Both the position numbers and the translations under genes were made by a program. From assembly GCA_030263615.1 (NCBI GenBank), contig SZPH01000008.1:1-57694 (forward strand): a DNA stretch of 57,694 nucleotides, written 5' to 3'. Shown here piece by piece: positions 42,337-51,050 of this stretch. Every line of letters begins with the position of its first letter. The first letter of the stretch is position 1. Under the pieces are notes generated by a model that was not told the origin of the DNA, ran no database searches, and saw nothing but the letters and a program-made list of their open reading frames with translations. Source of the stretch: Villigracilis sp900696595. Lineage in GTDB: Bacteria > Chloroflexota > Anaerolineae > Anaerolineales > Villigracilaceae.

Positions 42337-44520
42337 TTACGACAGCGTAAAGTAAAACGTCGCTCCCCTGCCTTCCTCCGAATCCACCCAGATACTGCCG
42401 CCGTGGACTTCTACGATGCGCTTGACAAGGGCAAGCCCAACGCCGACGCCTTCCGTATCCGGGTTGAGCTTGTCGAACAGTCCAAAGATGCGCTTGTGAA
42501 AATCTTTCTTGATCCCAATTCCGTTATCGCGCACATGGAAAACCGGGCGTCCGTCCTGTTCGTGAAAACCAATCTCGATGACCGGCTCCGGTTGTCCGCC
42601 TATGAACTTGACGGCGTTGTCCACAAGGTTTTGAACGACTTCGACCATTCGTTCCCGGTCTATGTTGACGACGGGAAACCCGCCTCCCACCCGGACTTGA
42701 ACCTTTCGCGCTTCCAGTTGACCTTCCACACGCTTTAGCGCTTCTGCGACGACTGCGTCGAAGGGCGTATCCTGCTTTTCGCTTGCCACGCGCCCAACCC
42801 GCGAAAGTTCGAGCAGTTCGCCAAGCAGCTTTTGCATCTTATCCGCCGCATCCGAAATGCGCTGAATGTCCGCGTTTAGGCGGTCGAAATTGCCGGAGCG
42901 GGCATCCTGTTCCAGGTAGCCGAGAAAGCCGCGGATGGTGATAAGAGGCGATTTCAAATCATGAGAGGCGGTGTAGGCGAAGCGTTCCAGTTCCTCGTTC
43001 TTTGCCTCCAGTTCGCGGATGAGGCGTTCTTGAATTTCCATCTCCTGCCGCACTGAATCCTGCAGGCGGGTCTTTTCGATGGCGACCGCCAGGTTGGCGG
43101 CGATGGTCAGGATGGGGCGGGTGTCAATCTCGGAGAAGGCGCGCTCCCGTTCGGTCGATTCGAGGGTGATGACGCCGATCGCTTTGTCGTTGGTCATGAC
43201 TGGCGCGGAGAAAGAGGACAGGATCGGGATTGCGCTTGTATGGATGGCGTTCAGTTCGGTCGCGCGCTTGATCCAATCCTCATCTATTACAAGAGGTTTT
43301 TTCATCTCCATGATTTTTGTGGTCATGCCCTTGCCGTATCGGATTGGAATGTCTTTTCGCAGGGCGCCGTCTGTATAGTCGTATGGGAAGTGGATCAAGT
43401 CCGTGTTCGGGTCGTGGATGGCGATCAGGACGTTGTTGGCCTTGAACGCAAGCCGGACTTGTTCGCCGGTGTCGTAGATCAGTTTTTGCAGATCGCTGTT
43501 TTGGGTGAGCCGCTCGCTGACTCCGTGAACCGCCTGGAGCTCTGCGAGCCGTTTGGTCAACTGCTCCTCCGCCAGTTTGCGGTTGGTAACATCCAGAATA
43601 AAACCCTGCACGATAAATTTTTCGGCGTCCACTAGAAGGATGCTTTCGTCGTAGACCCAGAGCGTTTTGCCGTCGCGGGCGATGAGACGATATTCGAGGC
43701 GGGGCATTTCCCCCGCCGCCAGCGCGATCTCTTCGTCTTTTATCACGCGATCCCGGTCGTCGGGGTGGACGCGCGAGTACCACAAGTCCGGGTCGTCCAG
43801 CCACTCCTGGGGCGCGTACCCGGTCAGGTCGAACATCTTGGGGCTGACATAATGCCAGCGTCCATGAATGCCCGGTTCGCACATGTAAAGCGTGAGCGGG
43901 ATTTTGTCCACCAGGCTTTTGTAACGCGCCTCTGCAATTCGCGCCTGGTTTTGGAATTTCAGGCTTTTTTCCAGTTCTTCTTCGGCGTTGCGGGCGGCTT
44001 TGCCCAGCCTGCCGATGATGAGCCATTGCAGAACCGTCGTCAATCCGAGGGTCAGGCTGAGCGTAAAATAATCGGCGAAGTCGTTTTTCGCGCTGAATTG
44101 GTTGACGATGATTCCCCGCGTCTCGAGCGCGCCATAGACGCCGATTTCGAGAACGAGCAGCGCGCCGACGATCAGCGTGCCGGGTTTGCCCGCCAGCAAT
44201 CCCGCCGCGATCAACACAACGAACAACCCGGAAACAACTGTGTCGCGGATGCCGTTGTTCGCGAAGAACAGGTAGGACAGGGTTATAAGAGAAGAGGCGA
44301 GCGCGACCCAACTGCCCACGGCTATGTAGCCGACATAGGTCAATACGGCGCTGACGATGAACACGGCGCTCAGCCCGAGCATGAATGGGCGGTTGACGCC
44401 GGCGATGGCGAGCGTGCTGGTGGCGACAAGCGCCGCAAAGAGCACAGCCGTTATCGCGCCCCGCGCGTCGGCAAAGGGGTCGTCCTGCTTTAAAACCGGG
44501 CGAAGGAGGAGGTTTCGCAT
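42337..44520 (-). CDS. Membrane histidine kinase with PAS and GAF domains
   Basis: 727 aa from the ATG at 44520; an ATG at 44628 would add 36 basic residues and lacks a ribosome-binding site, so it is less likely. About six to seven membrane segments (22-172), a PAS domain with PAC (195-315), a GAF domain (330-485), a coiled coil, HisKA with H520 in T-A-S-H-D-L-K-S-P, and a HATPase with D-N-G-I-G-I-K near 672 and G-V-G-V-G-L-A-L. The layout resembles Cph1-like kinases. No response regulator adjoins it, so the partner is unknown. Confidence 0.92.
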   Translation of the reverse strand: MRNLLLRPVLKQDDPFADARGAITAVLFAALVATSTLAIAGVNRPFMLGLSAVFIVSAVLTYVGYIAVGSWVALASSLITLSYLFFANNGIRDTVVSGLFVVLIAAGLLAGKPGTLIVGALLVLEIGVYGALETRGIIVNQFSAKNDFADYFTLSLTLGLTTVLQWLIIGRLGKAARNAEEELEKSLKFQNQARIAEARYKSLVDKIPLTLYMCEPGIHGRWHYVSPKMFDLTGYAPQEWLDDPDLWYSRVHPDDRDRVIKDEEIALAAGEMPRLEYRLIARDGKTLWVYDESILLVDAEKFIVQGFILDVTNRKLAEEQLTKRLAELQAVHGVSERLTQNSDLQKLIYDTGEQVRLAFKANNVLIAIHDPNTDLIHFPYDYTDGALRKDIPIRYGKGMTTKIMEMKKPLVIDEDWIKRATELNAIHTSAIPILSSFSAPVMTNDKAIGVITLESTERERAFSEIDTRPILTIAANLAVAIEKTRLQDSVRQEMEIQERLIRELEAKNEELERFAYTASHDLKSPLITIRGFLGYLEQDARSGNFDRLNADIQRISDAADKMQKLLGELLELSRVGRVASEKQDTPFDAVVAEALKRVEGQLEARKVQVRVGGGFPVVNIDRERMVEVVQNLVDNAVKFIGGQPEPVIEIGFHEQDGRPVFHVRDNGIGIKKDFHKRIFGLFDKLNPDTEGVGVGLALVKRIVEVHGGSIWVDSEEGRGATFYFTLS

Positions 44521-44662
44521 CGTTTCAATAAAAGCCTGAATTGATTTTACATTAAATGCCGCCCCGAAACAGCGGGCGGGTCTTTCGCGCAGGAATTGAA
44601 ACAATCGGCGTTTTCCTGCCAGGCGCATGAGGCGAGCCCGGTGTTTTCCCAGGGCGGCTTAA

Positions 44663-44692
44663 ACACAGAAACCCCGCGCGGGGTTTCTGTGT
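44663..44692 (-). terminator. Terminator downstream of tRNA-Thr
   Basis: Perfect 14-bp arms ACACAGAAACCCCG and CGGGGTTTCTGTGT around a CG loop, followed on the minus strand by a short T-run (TTTAAG). It begins 4 bp beyond the tRNA 3' end. Confidence 0.75.
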
Positions 44693-44696
44693 GGAG

Positions 44697-44769
44697 AGCC
44701 ACCGGTGGGATACGAACCCACGACCTGACGATTACGAATCGTCTGCTCTGCCAGCTGAGCTACGGTGGC
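44697..44769 (-). tRNA. tRNA-Thr (anticodon CGU)
   Basis: 73 nt on the minus strand with a full cloverleaf: acceptor GCCACCG/CGGTGGC, D-stem GCTC/GAGC, anticodon stem GACGA/TCGTC with loop TTCGTAA (anticodon CGU, reads ACG), variable AGGTC, T-stem GTGGG/CCCAC with TTCGTAT loop, discriminator U. CCA is not encoded. Confidence 0.96.
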
Positions 44770-44862
44770 GTTTATTTTTCAAGCGGGCGGGATTATAAAG
44801 GAATCCCATTATTCACGCAAGTTTTTTGGCTTTCACGTTGTCTGAACTGCGGAGTCTTCCAG

Positions 44863-46122
44863 ATGCGAATTGCGATGCTTTCATATCACACCTGCCCGCT
44901 TGCGACCCTGGGCGGCAAGGACACCGGCGGGATGAACGTCTACGTCCGCGACCTGACGCGGGAACTGGGACGGCAGGGGATTCATGTGGATGTCTTTACC
45001 CGTTCGCAGGACGAGCATGTGCCGCATGTGGTGCATGAACTGGGATTTGGAAACCGGGTTGTGCATATCCCTGCAGGGCCGGAGGAGCCGCGCCACAAGA
45101 GAGATATTGCGAATTACATTCCCGAGTTCGCAGAAGGCGTGCGTAGATTTGCCGCGGAAAAAGGGATCGAATACGATCTCATCCACAGTCATTATTGGAT
45201 GTCGGGACTCGCCGCCGGAAGATTGAGCGATGCCTGGGGTGGGACGCCCATCGTCCACATGTTCCATACCCTGGGCGAGATGAAGAATCGGGTGGCGAGG
45301 TCGGAGGATGAAAGAGCGGGCGAAGATCGCCTCAATGGGGAGAGGCAGGTCCTCCGTCGGGCGAACCGGATCGTCGTCGCCACGATCGCGGAGTTGACCC
45401 AGTTGCGATTCCTCTACCGGGCGGAAGCGAACAAGATGACGATCATCCCGCCGGGCGTGGATACCTGCCACTTCTACCCGATCCCCGCGGACGAGGCGAA
45501 GCAGTTCCTCGGTTTAAAGCCGGAGAACCGCATGATCCTTTTTGTGGGGCGCATCGAGCCGTTGAAGGGGGTGGATACGCTGATCAAATCCATGTCCTGC
45601 CTGGACGCGGGGCTGACCAGCCGCGACCGCCCGGTGCATCTTGCGATCATTGGCGGCGAGCCGGACGTCAACGCGGAGGAAATGACGGAGGAAATGACGC
45701 GCCTGCAAAAGATGTGCGACGATCTTTGCGTGGGCGGCACGGTGGTCTTTTTGGGCAAGCGCGCGCAGGATACATTGCCATATTACTATTCTGCGGCGGA
45801 AGTTTTGGTAATGCCTTCGTTGTACGAATCTTTTGGGATGGTGGCGCTGGAGGCGATGGCGTGCGGGACTCCGGTGATCGCTTCGGAGGTGGGCGGGCTT
45901 GGATACCTGGTGCAGGACGGACTGACCGGGTACACCGTGCCGGACAGCGACCCCGGCGCGTTGAGCGACAGGTTGTCCATCCTGTTGGGGGACGGTCGTT
46001 TGCGGGCGGAAATGGGGGAGCGCGCCGCCGCGTATGCGAAGGAGTTCGGCTGGGAGAAGATCGCCGCTGCGATCGTGAAGGTTTATGGTGAAATGATCCG
46101 GCGGGAATCGCGGACGGCTTGA
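44863..46122 (+). CDS. GT4 glycosyltransferase, MshA/sucrose-synthase-like group
   Basis: 419 aa. GT-B fold: N-terminal M-R-I-A-M-L-S-Y-H-T-C-P with G-G-K-D-T-G-G-M-N-V-Y, nucleotide-sugar domain with F-V-G-R-I-E-P-L-K-G and the E-x7-E motif in Y-E-S-F-G-M-V-A-L-E-A-M-A-C-G-T-P. Among known groups it is closest in style to the D-inositol-3-phosphate glycosyltransferase MshA, but sucrose-phosphate synthases look alike and no other mycothiol gene is close. The ATG at 44863 has GGAG upstream; an earlier ATG in frame would read through the tRNA and is rejected. Confidence 0.85.
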   Translation: MRIAMLSYHTCPLATLGGKDTGGMNVYVRDLTRELGRQGIHVDVFTRSQDEHVPHVVHELGFGNRVVHIPAGPEEPRHKRDIANYIPEFAEGVRRFAAEKGIEYDLIHSHYWMSGLAAGRLSDAWGGTPIVHMFHTLGEMKNRVARSEDERAGEDRLNGERQVLRRANRIVVATIAELTQLRFLYRAEANKMTIIPPGVDTCHFYPIPADEAKQFLGLKPENRMILFVGRIEPLKGVDTLIKSMSCLDAGLTSRDRPVHLAIIGGEPDVNAEEMTEEMTRLQKMCDDLCVGGTVVFLGKRAQDTLPYYYSAAEVLVMPSLYESFGMVALEAMACGTPVIASEVGGLGYLVQDGLTGYTVPDSDPGALSDRLSILLGDGRLRAEMGERAAAYAKEFGWEKIAAAIVKVYGEMIRRESRTA

Positions 46123-46142
46123 CAAGCCCCCGTTGAAGTCGG

Positions 46143-46892
46143 CTATTCTTTTATTTTTACATGGAAGAGAGTGGAGCCGTCAATATCTTTCAAGCGCACG
46201 TCGAAGCGCTCTTTATACTTGAGGATCATTTTCGAAAGTTGTTTGTGTCCGTAGGTGCGCGGGTCGAAAGCCGGATCGAGCTGGTAGAGCGCGTTGCCCA
46301 TGTGCGAAAGCGAAGCCCAGCCGTCCTGCTGGACCGCCATTTCGAACGCCTGGGTTAACAGGGGCAGGGGATCGGGTTCGTCCTTTTTCTTCGCGCCGCC
46401 TTTTTGGGGTTTTTGCTGGGCGTTTGCGCGTTTTGTAGTGACGAGATTTTCCGTGTAAACGAACACATCGCAGGCGTTGACGAAGGCTTTGGGCGTTTTC
46501 TTCTCGCCGATGCCCATGACGAAAATACCCGTTTCGCGGATGCGCGTAGCCAGCCTGGTGTAATCGCTATCGCTGGAGACAAGGCAGAAGCCATCCACCA
46601 CGCCGGAGTGCAGAATATCCATGGCGTCTATGATCATCGCGCTGTCTGTGGCGTTTTTGCCGATTGTGTAACGGAATTGCTGGATGGGCTGGAAGGCGTG
46701 GAAGTTCAACGTGTCCTTCCATGAGTTCATGCTGTTCGTCGTCCAGTCGCCGTAGATGCGGCGGAGCGTAACCTGCCCATGCCGGCCCGCCTCCACAAGC
46801 ATCTGGGCGAGCAAACCTGCCTGGGCGTTGTCGCCGTCTATCAACATGGCGATCTTGTTGCGGGAAAGGGATTGGATATTATCGTCAGCCAT
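46143..46892 (-). CDS. NYN-domain protein with C-terminal OST-HTH/LOTUS-like domain
   Basis: 249 aa. The NYN (PIN-like nuclease) domain (about 12-150) starts I-A-M-L-I-D-G-D-N-A with acidic D19 and D21 and has later acids in A-T-D-S-A-M-I-I-D and S-S-D-S-D-Y, so the metal site looks complete. After a Lys-rich linker (about 158-175) comes a ~70-residue OST-HTH-like domain. Such proteins are predicted RNA-processing nucleases. An ATG nine bases upstream (46901) is an alternative start. The TATAAT 7 nt before the chosen ATG implies a leaderless message. Confidence 0.85.
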   Translation of the reverse strand: MADDNIQSLSRNKIAMLIDGDNAQAGLLAQMLVEAGRHGQVTLRRIYGDWTTNSMNSWKDTLNFHAFQPIQQFRYTIGKNATDSAMIIDAMDILHSGVVDGFCLVSSDSDYTRLATRIRETGIFVMGIGEKKTPKAFVNACDVFVYTENLVTTKRANAQQKPQKGGAKKKDEPDPLPLLTQAFEMAVQQDGWASLSHMGNALYQLDPAFDPRTYGHKQLSKMILKYKERFDVRLKDIDGSTLFHVKIKE

Positions 46893-46899
46893 GCGCGTC

Positions 46900-46905
46900 A
46901 TTATA
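46900..46905 (-). promoter_or_regulatory. -10 hexamer TATAAT for a leaderless NYN-domain gene
   Basis: On the minus strand TATAAT ends 7 nt before the ATG at 46892. No Shine-Dalgarno is present. No -35 consensus is seen at the usual spacing. Confidence 0.5.
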
Positions 46906-46978
46906 CCGTTTCCCGCCCATTTTTCCGCGGGCTATTGGAGTATACTCACGGCTGTCACCCCACCCGTTCAGAGGTTTA

Positions 46979-48334
46979 ATGAAGTCCTTTCTCGCCCGAA
47001 CTTTCGATATACGCGCCGGTGAATTCCGTATCGTCTTTGTTTTGAGCCTGCTTTTGCTGGGAAACACCGTCGCCAGGCAGATGACCGGCATCGTCGGCAT
47101 CAGCGACTTGATCAACACGGCGGGACCCAACCAGACCCTGACGGTGAACGGCATCAACGCCGTTATGATCTTCATTACCGCCCTGCTGGCGTCCCTGATC
47201 ATAGACCGCTTTCATCGCGTGGATTTATTGAAATGGACAACCTTCGGCTTTGCCATGGTATTCGTGGCGACGGATGTCGTTTATCTTCTGCGCGCCTCGA
47301 CCCAGGTCGTCGCCGCGATCGTTTACCTGATGTCGCAGCAGCAATGGCTGTTGTTTCCCATGTTCTTTTGGGTGCTGGCGAACGATATCTTCGAGGTTGT
47401 CCAGGCGAAGCGATTGATTCCCGTCATCGGCAGTTGGAGTTTCATCGGCAAGATGCTCGGCATCGCCATCACGCTCCTGCCCGCCGCGCTTTTTCGGGCT
47501 GGCTGGCTCGAAACCAACGAACTCACGCTCGGCATGGTCATCCGGCTCAACGTTCTTTTTTATCTGGCGGCGTTCCTGCTGATTACGATCGGCTTGCGCA
47601 GGGTGAACATCCGCGAATTGGATGCGGGCGAAGAGACGGTGCAGGAATCGTTGAGCGAAGGCTGGGATTTCGTCCGTCAGGTCGCTTCTTATCGTTTGCT
47701 TCTGCTTGCGATTGTAGCTGTTGCGGTGTGCGATGTGATCGTGGAATATCGCTTCTTCGTCGTGGCGAAGTCCTCGATTGTGGAACCGGTCGCTTACAAG
47801 GAGTTCTACAGCCTGTATCTTCTGGCGGCCGCCATACTCTCCTTCGCCGTTCAGGGATTTGCGACGGGGCGCCTGATTCAACGCTTGCAATTGAAAAATA
47901 CGTTTCTCATTCAGCCGATTCTTGCCTTTGCCTCGTCGGTCGCCATGATCGCCTCTCCGGGCATGGTCTCCACCACGATCAGTTCATGGTTGCTCAAAGT
48001 CAGCCGCAACACCGTGGATGAAGCCACGCGGAAGGCTTATCAGGGTTTTGTGCCGGAGGAGCGCCGCGGGCGCGTCGCGCTTTTTACGGACAATTTTGCC
48101 CCCGCAGTGGGGATGTTGATAGCGGCGTTGCTGGGCATTGCCGCCGTGACCCTCTGCGAGCGGATAGGCTTTACCGACTCGTTCTATGTGTATCTCGGAA
48201 TTACTGTTCTTTTTGCAGGCTTGGCGGTCTGGTTCATCATGAGGATGCGCGCCTCCTACGACGACAGCCTGTTCAACTGGCGGCTCAAACGCCGGAAACG
48301 CGGCGGCGACTTGTTGAAGGATATCGAATTTTAA
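46979..48334 (+). CDS. Npt1/Npt2-like MFS transporter
   Basis: 451 aa with ten to twelve predicted membrane segments. The sequence resembles the Npt1/Npt2 group of the ATP/ADP translocase superfamily (E-F-R-I-V-F-V-L-S start, R-N-T-V-D-E-A-T-R-K-A-Y and V-P-E-E-R-R-G-R segments). That group includes energy-parasite nucleotide exchangers, but non-parasitic bacteria carry uncharacterised relatives. AGAGG lies 5 nt before the ATG. It is followed after 36 bp by a Cache-HAMP protein, perhaps a sensor partner. The cargo is unknown. Confidence 0.75.
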   Translation: MKSFLARTFDIRAGEFRIVFVLSLLLLGNTVARQMTGIVGISDLINTAGPNQTLTVNGINAVMIFITALLASLIIDRFHRVDLLKWTTFGFAMVFVATDVVYLLRASTQVVAAIVYLMSQQQWLLFPMFFWVLANDIFEVVQAKRLIPVIGSWSFIGKMLGIAITLLPAALFRAGWLETNELTLGMVIRLNVLFYLAAFLLITIGLRRVNIRELDAGEETVQESLSEGWDFVRQVASYRLLLLAIVAVAVCDVIVEYRFFVVAKSSIVEPVAYKEFYSLYLLAAAILSFAVQGFATGRLIQRLQLKNTFLIQPILAFASSVAMIASPGMVSTTISSWLLKVSRNTVDEATRKAYQGFVPEERRGRVALFTDNFAPAVGMLIAALLGIAAVTLCERIGFTDSFYVYLGITVLFAGLAVWFIMRMRASYDDSLFNWRLKRRKRGGDLLKDIEF

Positions 48335-48370
48335 CGGCGCGCTCCACGCCCGCCTCTCACAGGAGTTTCA

Positions 48371-49780
48371 ATGTCCAAATTTAGAATTTCGTCCATTTCG
48401 ATCCGTTACGCAATTCCGGGGCTGCTTGCCCTCGTGATCATCGTCGCCATCGGCTTGACCGCGTGGCTTTCCTACCGGAGCGGTTTGAGTTCCGCTGAAA
48501 CGCTGGCGTTGCGGCTGACGCAGGAGGTCAGTTCGCGCATCAACGACCGCATTAATAGTTTTCTCGAACTGCCGCACATCTTCCATGAAATCAATGTCGC
48601 CGTCCTCGATTCGGGCGGCGCAAACCTGGGCGACTTCGAAGGGATGCGTAAATTGTTCTGGGGCGAAGTGTCCGTTACCAAATCCGTTCCCTACCTGTAT
48701 TACGCCACGAGCGAAGGATACTTCCTGGGAATTGACACAAGTTTCGGCGGCGAACCGGTTTTCAAGATACTCGATGAGGCGTCCGCCCCAAACCGCCTGA
48801 CCTACAGCATGACCGCAGGCGGAGAACCGCTCGAAGAATTGAAATCCTCCGAGTATGAGCCGCGCGAGCGTCCCTGGTACAAGGCGGCGGTCGCAGCAGG
48901 CAAACCGACCTGGTCGCCGATCTATGTTTTTTCGGCATTCCCCGTGCTGGGCATTTCGCCGGTCAGACCGGTGTACGACCGCTTCGGAAACCTGGAAGGC
49001 GTCCTCGGCATTGACCTGACCTTGAGCGAGATCAGCGATTTCCTCGGCTCGCTGGAGATCAGCCCGAACGGCGAAGCCTTCATCGTCCAACGCGACGGCA
49101 AACTTGTCGCCGCCTCCACGGGCGAACAGCCGTTTGCCGAGGCGGACGGCGCGCAACAGCCGCTCGACGCCGCCGAGAGCCAAAACCTGCTTGTCCGCCT
49201 CACGGTGAAGCACATGCTCGAACGATACAACGGCGATTTTAAGAACATCGCCGAAGGCGAGGATATCGAATTCAAGGAGGACGGCGAGACCTACTACGCC
49301 CGCATTGACATTATCTCCGACGAGCGCGGGCTGGACTGGATCAACGTCGTGGTCGTGCCGTCCCGCGATTTTCTGGGCCCCGTGCTGGCGAACCTGCGAT
49401 ACACGGCCTTGTTCGGCGCAATCGTGCTTGTGTTGGCGACCGTTCTCGGTTTCCTTTTATCGAGCTGGATCATCCGCCCGATCTTCACCGTCACCGACGT
49501 TGCCGCCAAGATCGAGGATTCGGTCTGGGATCTGGAACCCTTGCACGTGGTCGTGGAGCGCACGGACGAACTCGGACAATTGGCGCGCGTCTTTGAAAAA
49601 ATGGCAAACGAGATCCACGCGCGCGAAACCGAATTGAAGCGCCAGGTGGTCGAACTGAAGATTCAGATTGACCAGAAGAAACTCAAGACGCAGGTCAACG
49701 AAATCGTCGAGAGCGACTTCTTTCAGGGCTTGCAGGAAAAGGCGAAAAATATGCGCGACGCCGCGCGCCGGAAGAAGTAA
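48371..49780 (+). CDS. Cache-HAMP membrane sensor protein lacking an output domain
   Basis: 469 aa. First membrane segment at ~12-34, a large extracytoplasmic dCache-type domain (about 40-330; W-Y-K-A-A-V-A and I-G-I-D-L-T-L motifs), second segment near 340-365, a HAMP domain (about 365-415), and a coiled coil to ~460. The protein ends there, without kinase, cyclase, GGDEF or chemoreceptor signalling domain. AGGAG precedes the ATG. The following terminator shows that the stop is not a simple truncation inside a longer gene. It may signal through a partner by its coiled coil. Confidence 0.88.
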   Translation: MSKFRISSISIRYAIPGLLALVIIVAIGLTAWLSYRSGLSSAETLALRLTQEVSSRINDRINSFLELPHIFHEINVAVLDSGGANLGDFEGMRKLFWGEVSVTKSVPYLYYATSEGYFLGIDTSFGGEPVFKILDEASAPNRLTYSMTAGGEPLEELKSSEYEPRERPWYKAAVAAGKPTWSPIYVFSAFPVLGISPVRPVYDRFGNLEGVLGIDLTLSEISDFLGSLEISPNGEAFIVQRDGKLVAASTGEQPFAEADGAQQPLDAAESQNLLVRLTVKHMLERYNGDFKNIAEGEDIEFKEDGETYYARIDIISDERGLDWINVVVVPSRDFLGPVLANLRYTALFGAIVLVLATVLGFLLSSWIIRPIFTVTDVAAKIEDSVWDLEPLHVVVERTDELGQLARVFEKMANEIHARETELKRQVVELKIQIDQKKLKTQVNEIVESDFFQGLQEKAKNMRDAARRKK

Positions 49781-49801
49781 CCCCGCTTTATTCGGAATCG
49801 A

Positions 49802-49838
49802 AAACGCCCGCCCTTCGATCGCGTCGGGGCGGGCGTTT
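49802..49838. terminator. Bidirectional terminator between convergent genes
   Basis: Perfect 12-bp arms AAACGCCCGCCC and GGGCGGGCGTTT around a 13-nt loop, with T-rich flank to the right, between the Cache-HAMP gene and the convergent ApgM-like gene. Confidence 0.85.
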
Positions 49839-49844
49839 GTTGTT

Positions 49845-50999
49845 TCAACGTCTGGGTCGCATTTCGTTCAGGTGGGCTTCGATCAGGTTGTGACTCTCGA
49901 TGACGCCGGGCCCCGCCTCGACGATTTTTTCCTCCGAGTATGTTTCGAGATTGTGATTGCGCCGGACGCCCTTGCCTGAGACGATGTACGGCACAAGGTC
50001 CGGCAGGTGCTTTCCGGTTTTGCAAACCGTATAGTGATCGGGCAGGACGACGACACGGCACGACTCGTCCCGCGATTTCAGGCGATTCAACAACGGAACG
50101 ATAATCTGCGCGTCTATTTCTTCTATGGATTCAACCTTGCCCCGCAGATTGTGGACGTGCGCTTCTTCGTCCGGCGCGTTGCAGTGGATCAGACAAACGT
50201 CAAAGTTGTCGAATTCCTTCAGGGCGGCGTCCAATTTCCCTTTCAAATTCGAACCGCGATAACCGGTCGCCCCCGGCGGGATGATCGCCTTGCCGCCCAA
50301 CAGGGTTGACATCCCATAAAGGAAACTCAGGGCGGTCACGGTCAGGGTTCGGTGTTTTGTCGGCGGGAAGGAACGGATGCGTCCCGCGCCCCAGGGCCAC
50401 AGCATCAGGTCTTTCCTTCTGGAATTGAGCATCATTTCGACGAACGGCTGGTAGGTCTCCCCCTTGTATTTCGGCATAATGTCCGCGATGGACATTCCCA
50501 TATTTTCGTGCGGCTCGAATAATTGAAGCAGGCTGTCGTCCAGCGGACAGCCGCGCCAGAGCAGGACGTTGCGATAGCTCAGGTCGTGATGAAGCGCGAA
50601 TTCTTTGGGAGTCTCGACGCTTCGCAGGTATGACGCCGCGTCCTCTTCGCCGATCTGCCCGGCGGTGAAGTCTTCGAGAATGTCGTCCCCGTTCACGCGC
50701 ACGATGTTGCAGCGCGTCACAAGATCGTCCGGAGTCATTGGTATGCCCAGCGCATAAGCTTCGAAGATCGAACGCCCGCGCGGAACGTACTCAGGAGGAT
50801 AGTATCCAAGAATCCCCATGATGCCCACCAGACTTCCGAGCGGCAGACTGTCGTGCATGGTCTTTGCCAGCCCAATTGCGCCGTTTGCAAGCATCTCATC
50901 CATGCCGGGCGTGTTTGCGCGTTCTGCGGGAGATTTGTCCCCCAATTCTTTATAGCGGATGTCGCACATGCCATCCGGGATGACGATGATAAGTTTCAT
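49845..50999 (-). CDS. ApgM-type 2,3-bisphosphoglycerate-independent phosphoglycerate mutase homologue
   Basis: 384 aa, alkaline-phosphatase superfamily. The ATG at 50999 has GAGAGG upstream. The metal acid is D9 in V-I-P-D-G-M-C-D. The phosphoserine region reads P-L-G-S-L-V-G-I-M-G-I-L-G-Y, where most ApgM proteins have S-D or S-E after the Gly, so the Ser is kept but the acidic neighbour is Leu. Later metal motifs (A-P-D-E-E-A-H-V-H and L-P-D-H-Y-T) are present. It may be a functional mutase or a family member with a different phosphoester substrate. Confidence 0.82.
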   Translation of the reverse strand: MKLIIVIPDGMCDIRYKELGDKSPAERANTPGMDEMLANGAIGLAKTMHDSLPLGSLVGIMGILGYYPPEYVPRGRSIFEAYALGIPMTPDDLVTRCNIVRVNGDDILEDFTAGQIGEEDAASYLRSVETPKEFALHHDLSYRNVLLWRGCPLDDSLLQLFEPHENMGMSIADIMPKYKGETYQPFVEMMLNSRRKDLMLWPWGAGRIRSFPPTKHRTLTVTALSFLYGMSTLLGGKAIIPPGATGYRGSNLKGKLDAALKEFDNFDVCLIHCNAPDEEAHVHNLRGKVESIEEIDAQIIVPLLNRLKSRDESCRVVVLPDHYTVCKTGKHLPDLVPYIVSGKGVRRNHNLETYSEEKIVEAGPGVIESHNLIEAHLNEMRPRR

Positions 51000-51050
51000 G
51001 TTGATTCCTCTCACTGCTAAACAAAAACTGCGCGGATGGAACGATAAAAC

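Noticed and set aside
44596..44862. N-terminal extension of the glycosyltransferase by 89 codons
   Set aside because: It would translate across the opposite-strand tRNA-Thr and its terminator. The ATG at 44863 has a ribosome-binding site and matches the family start.
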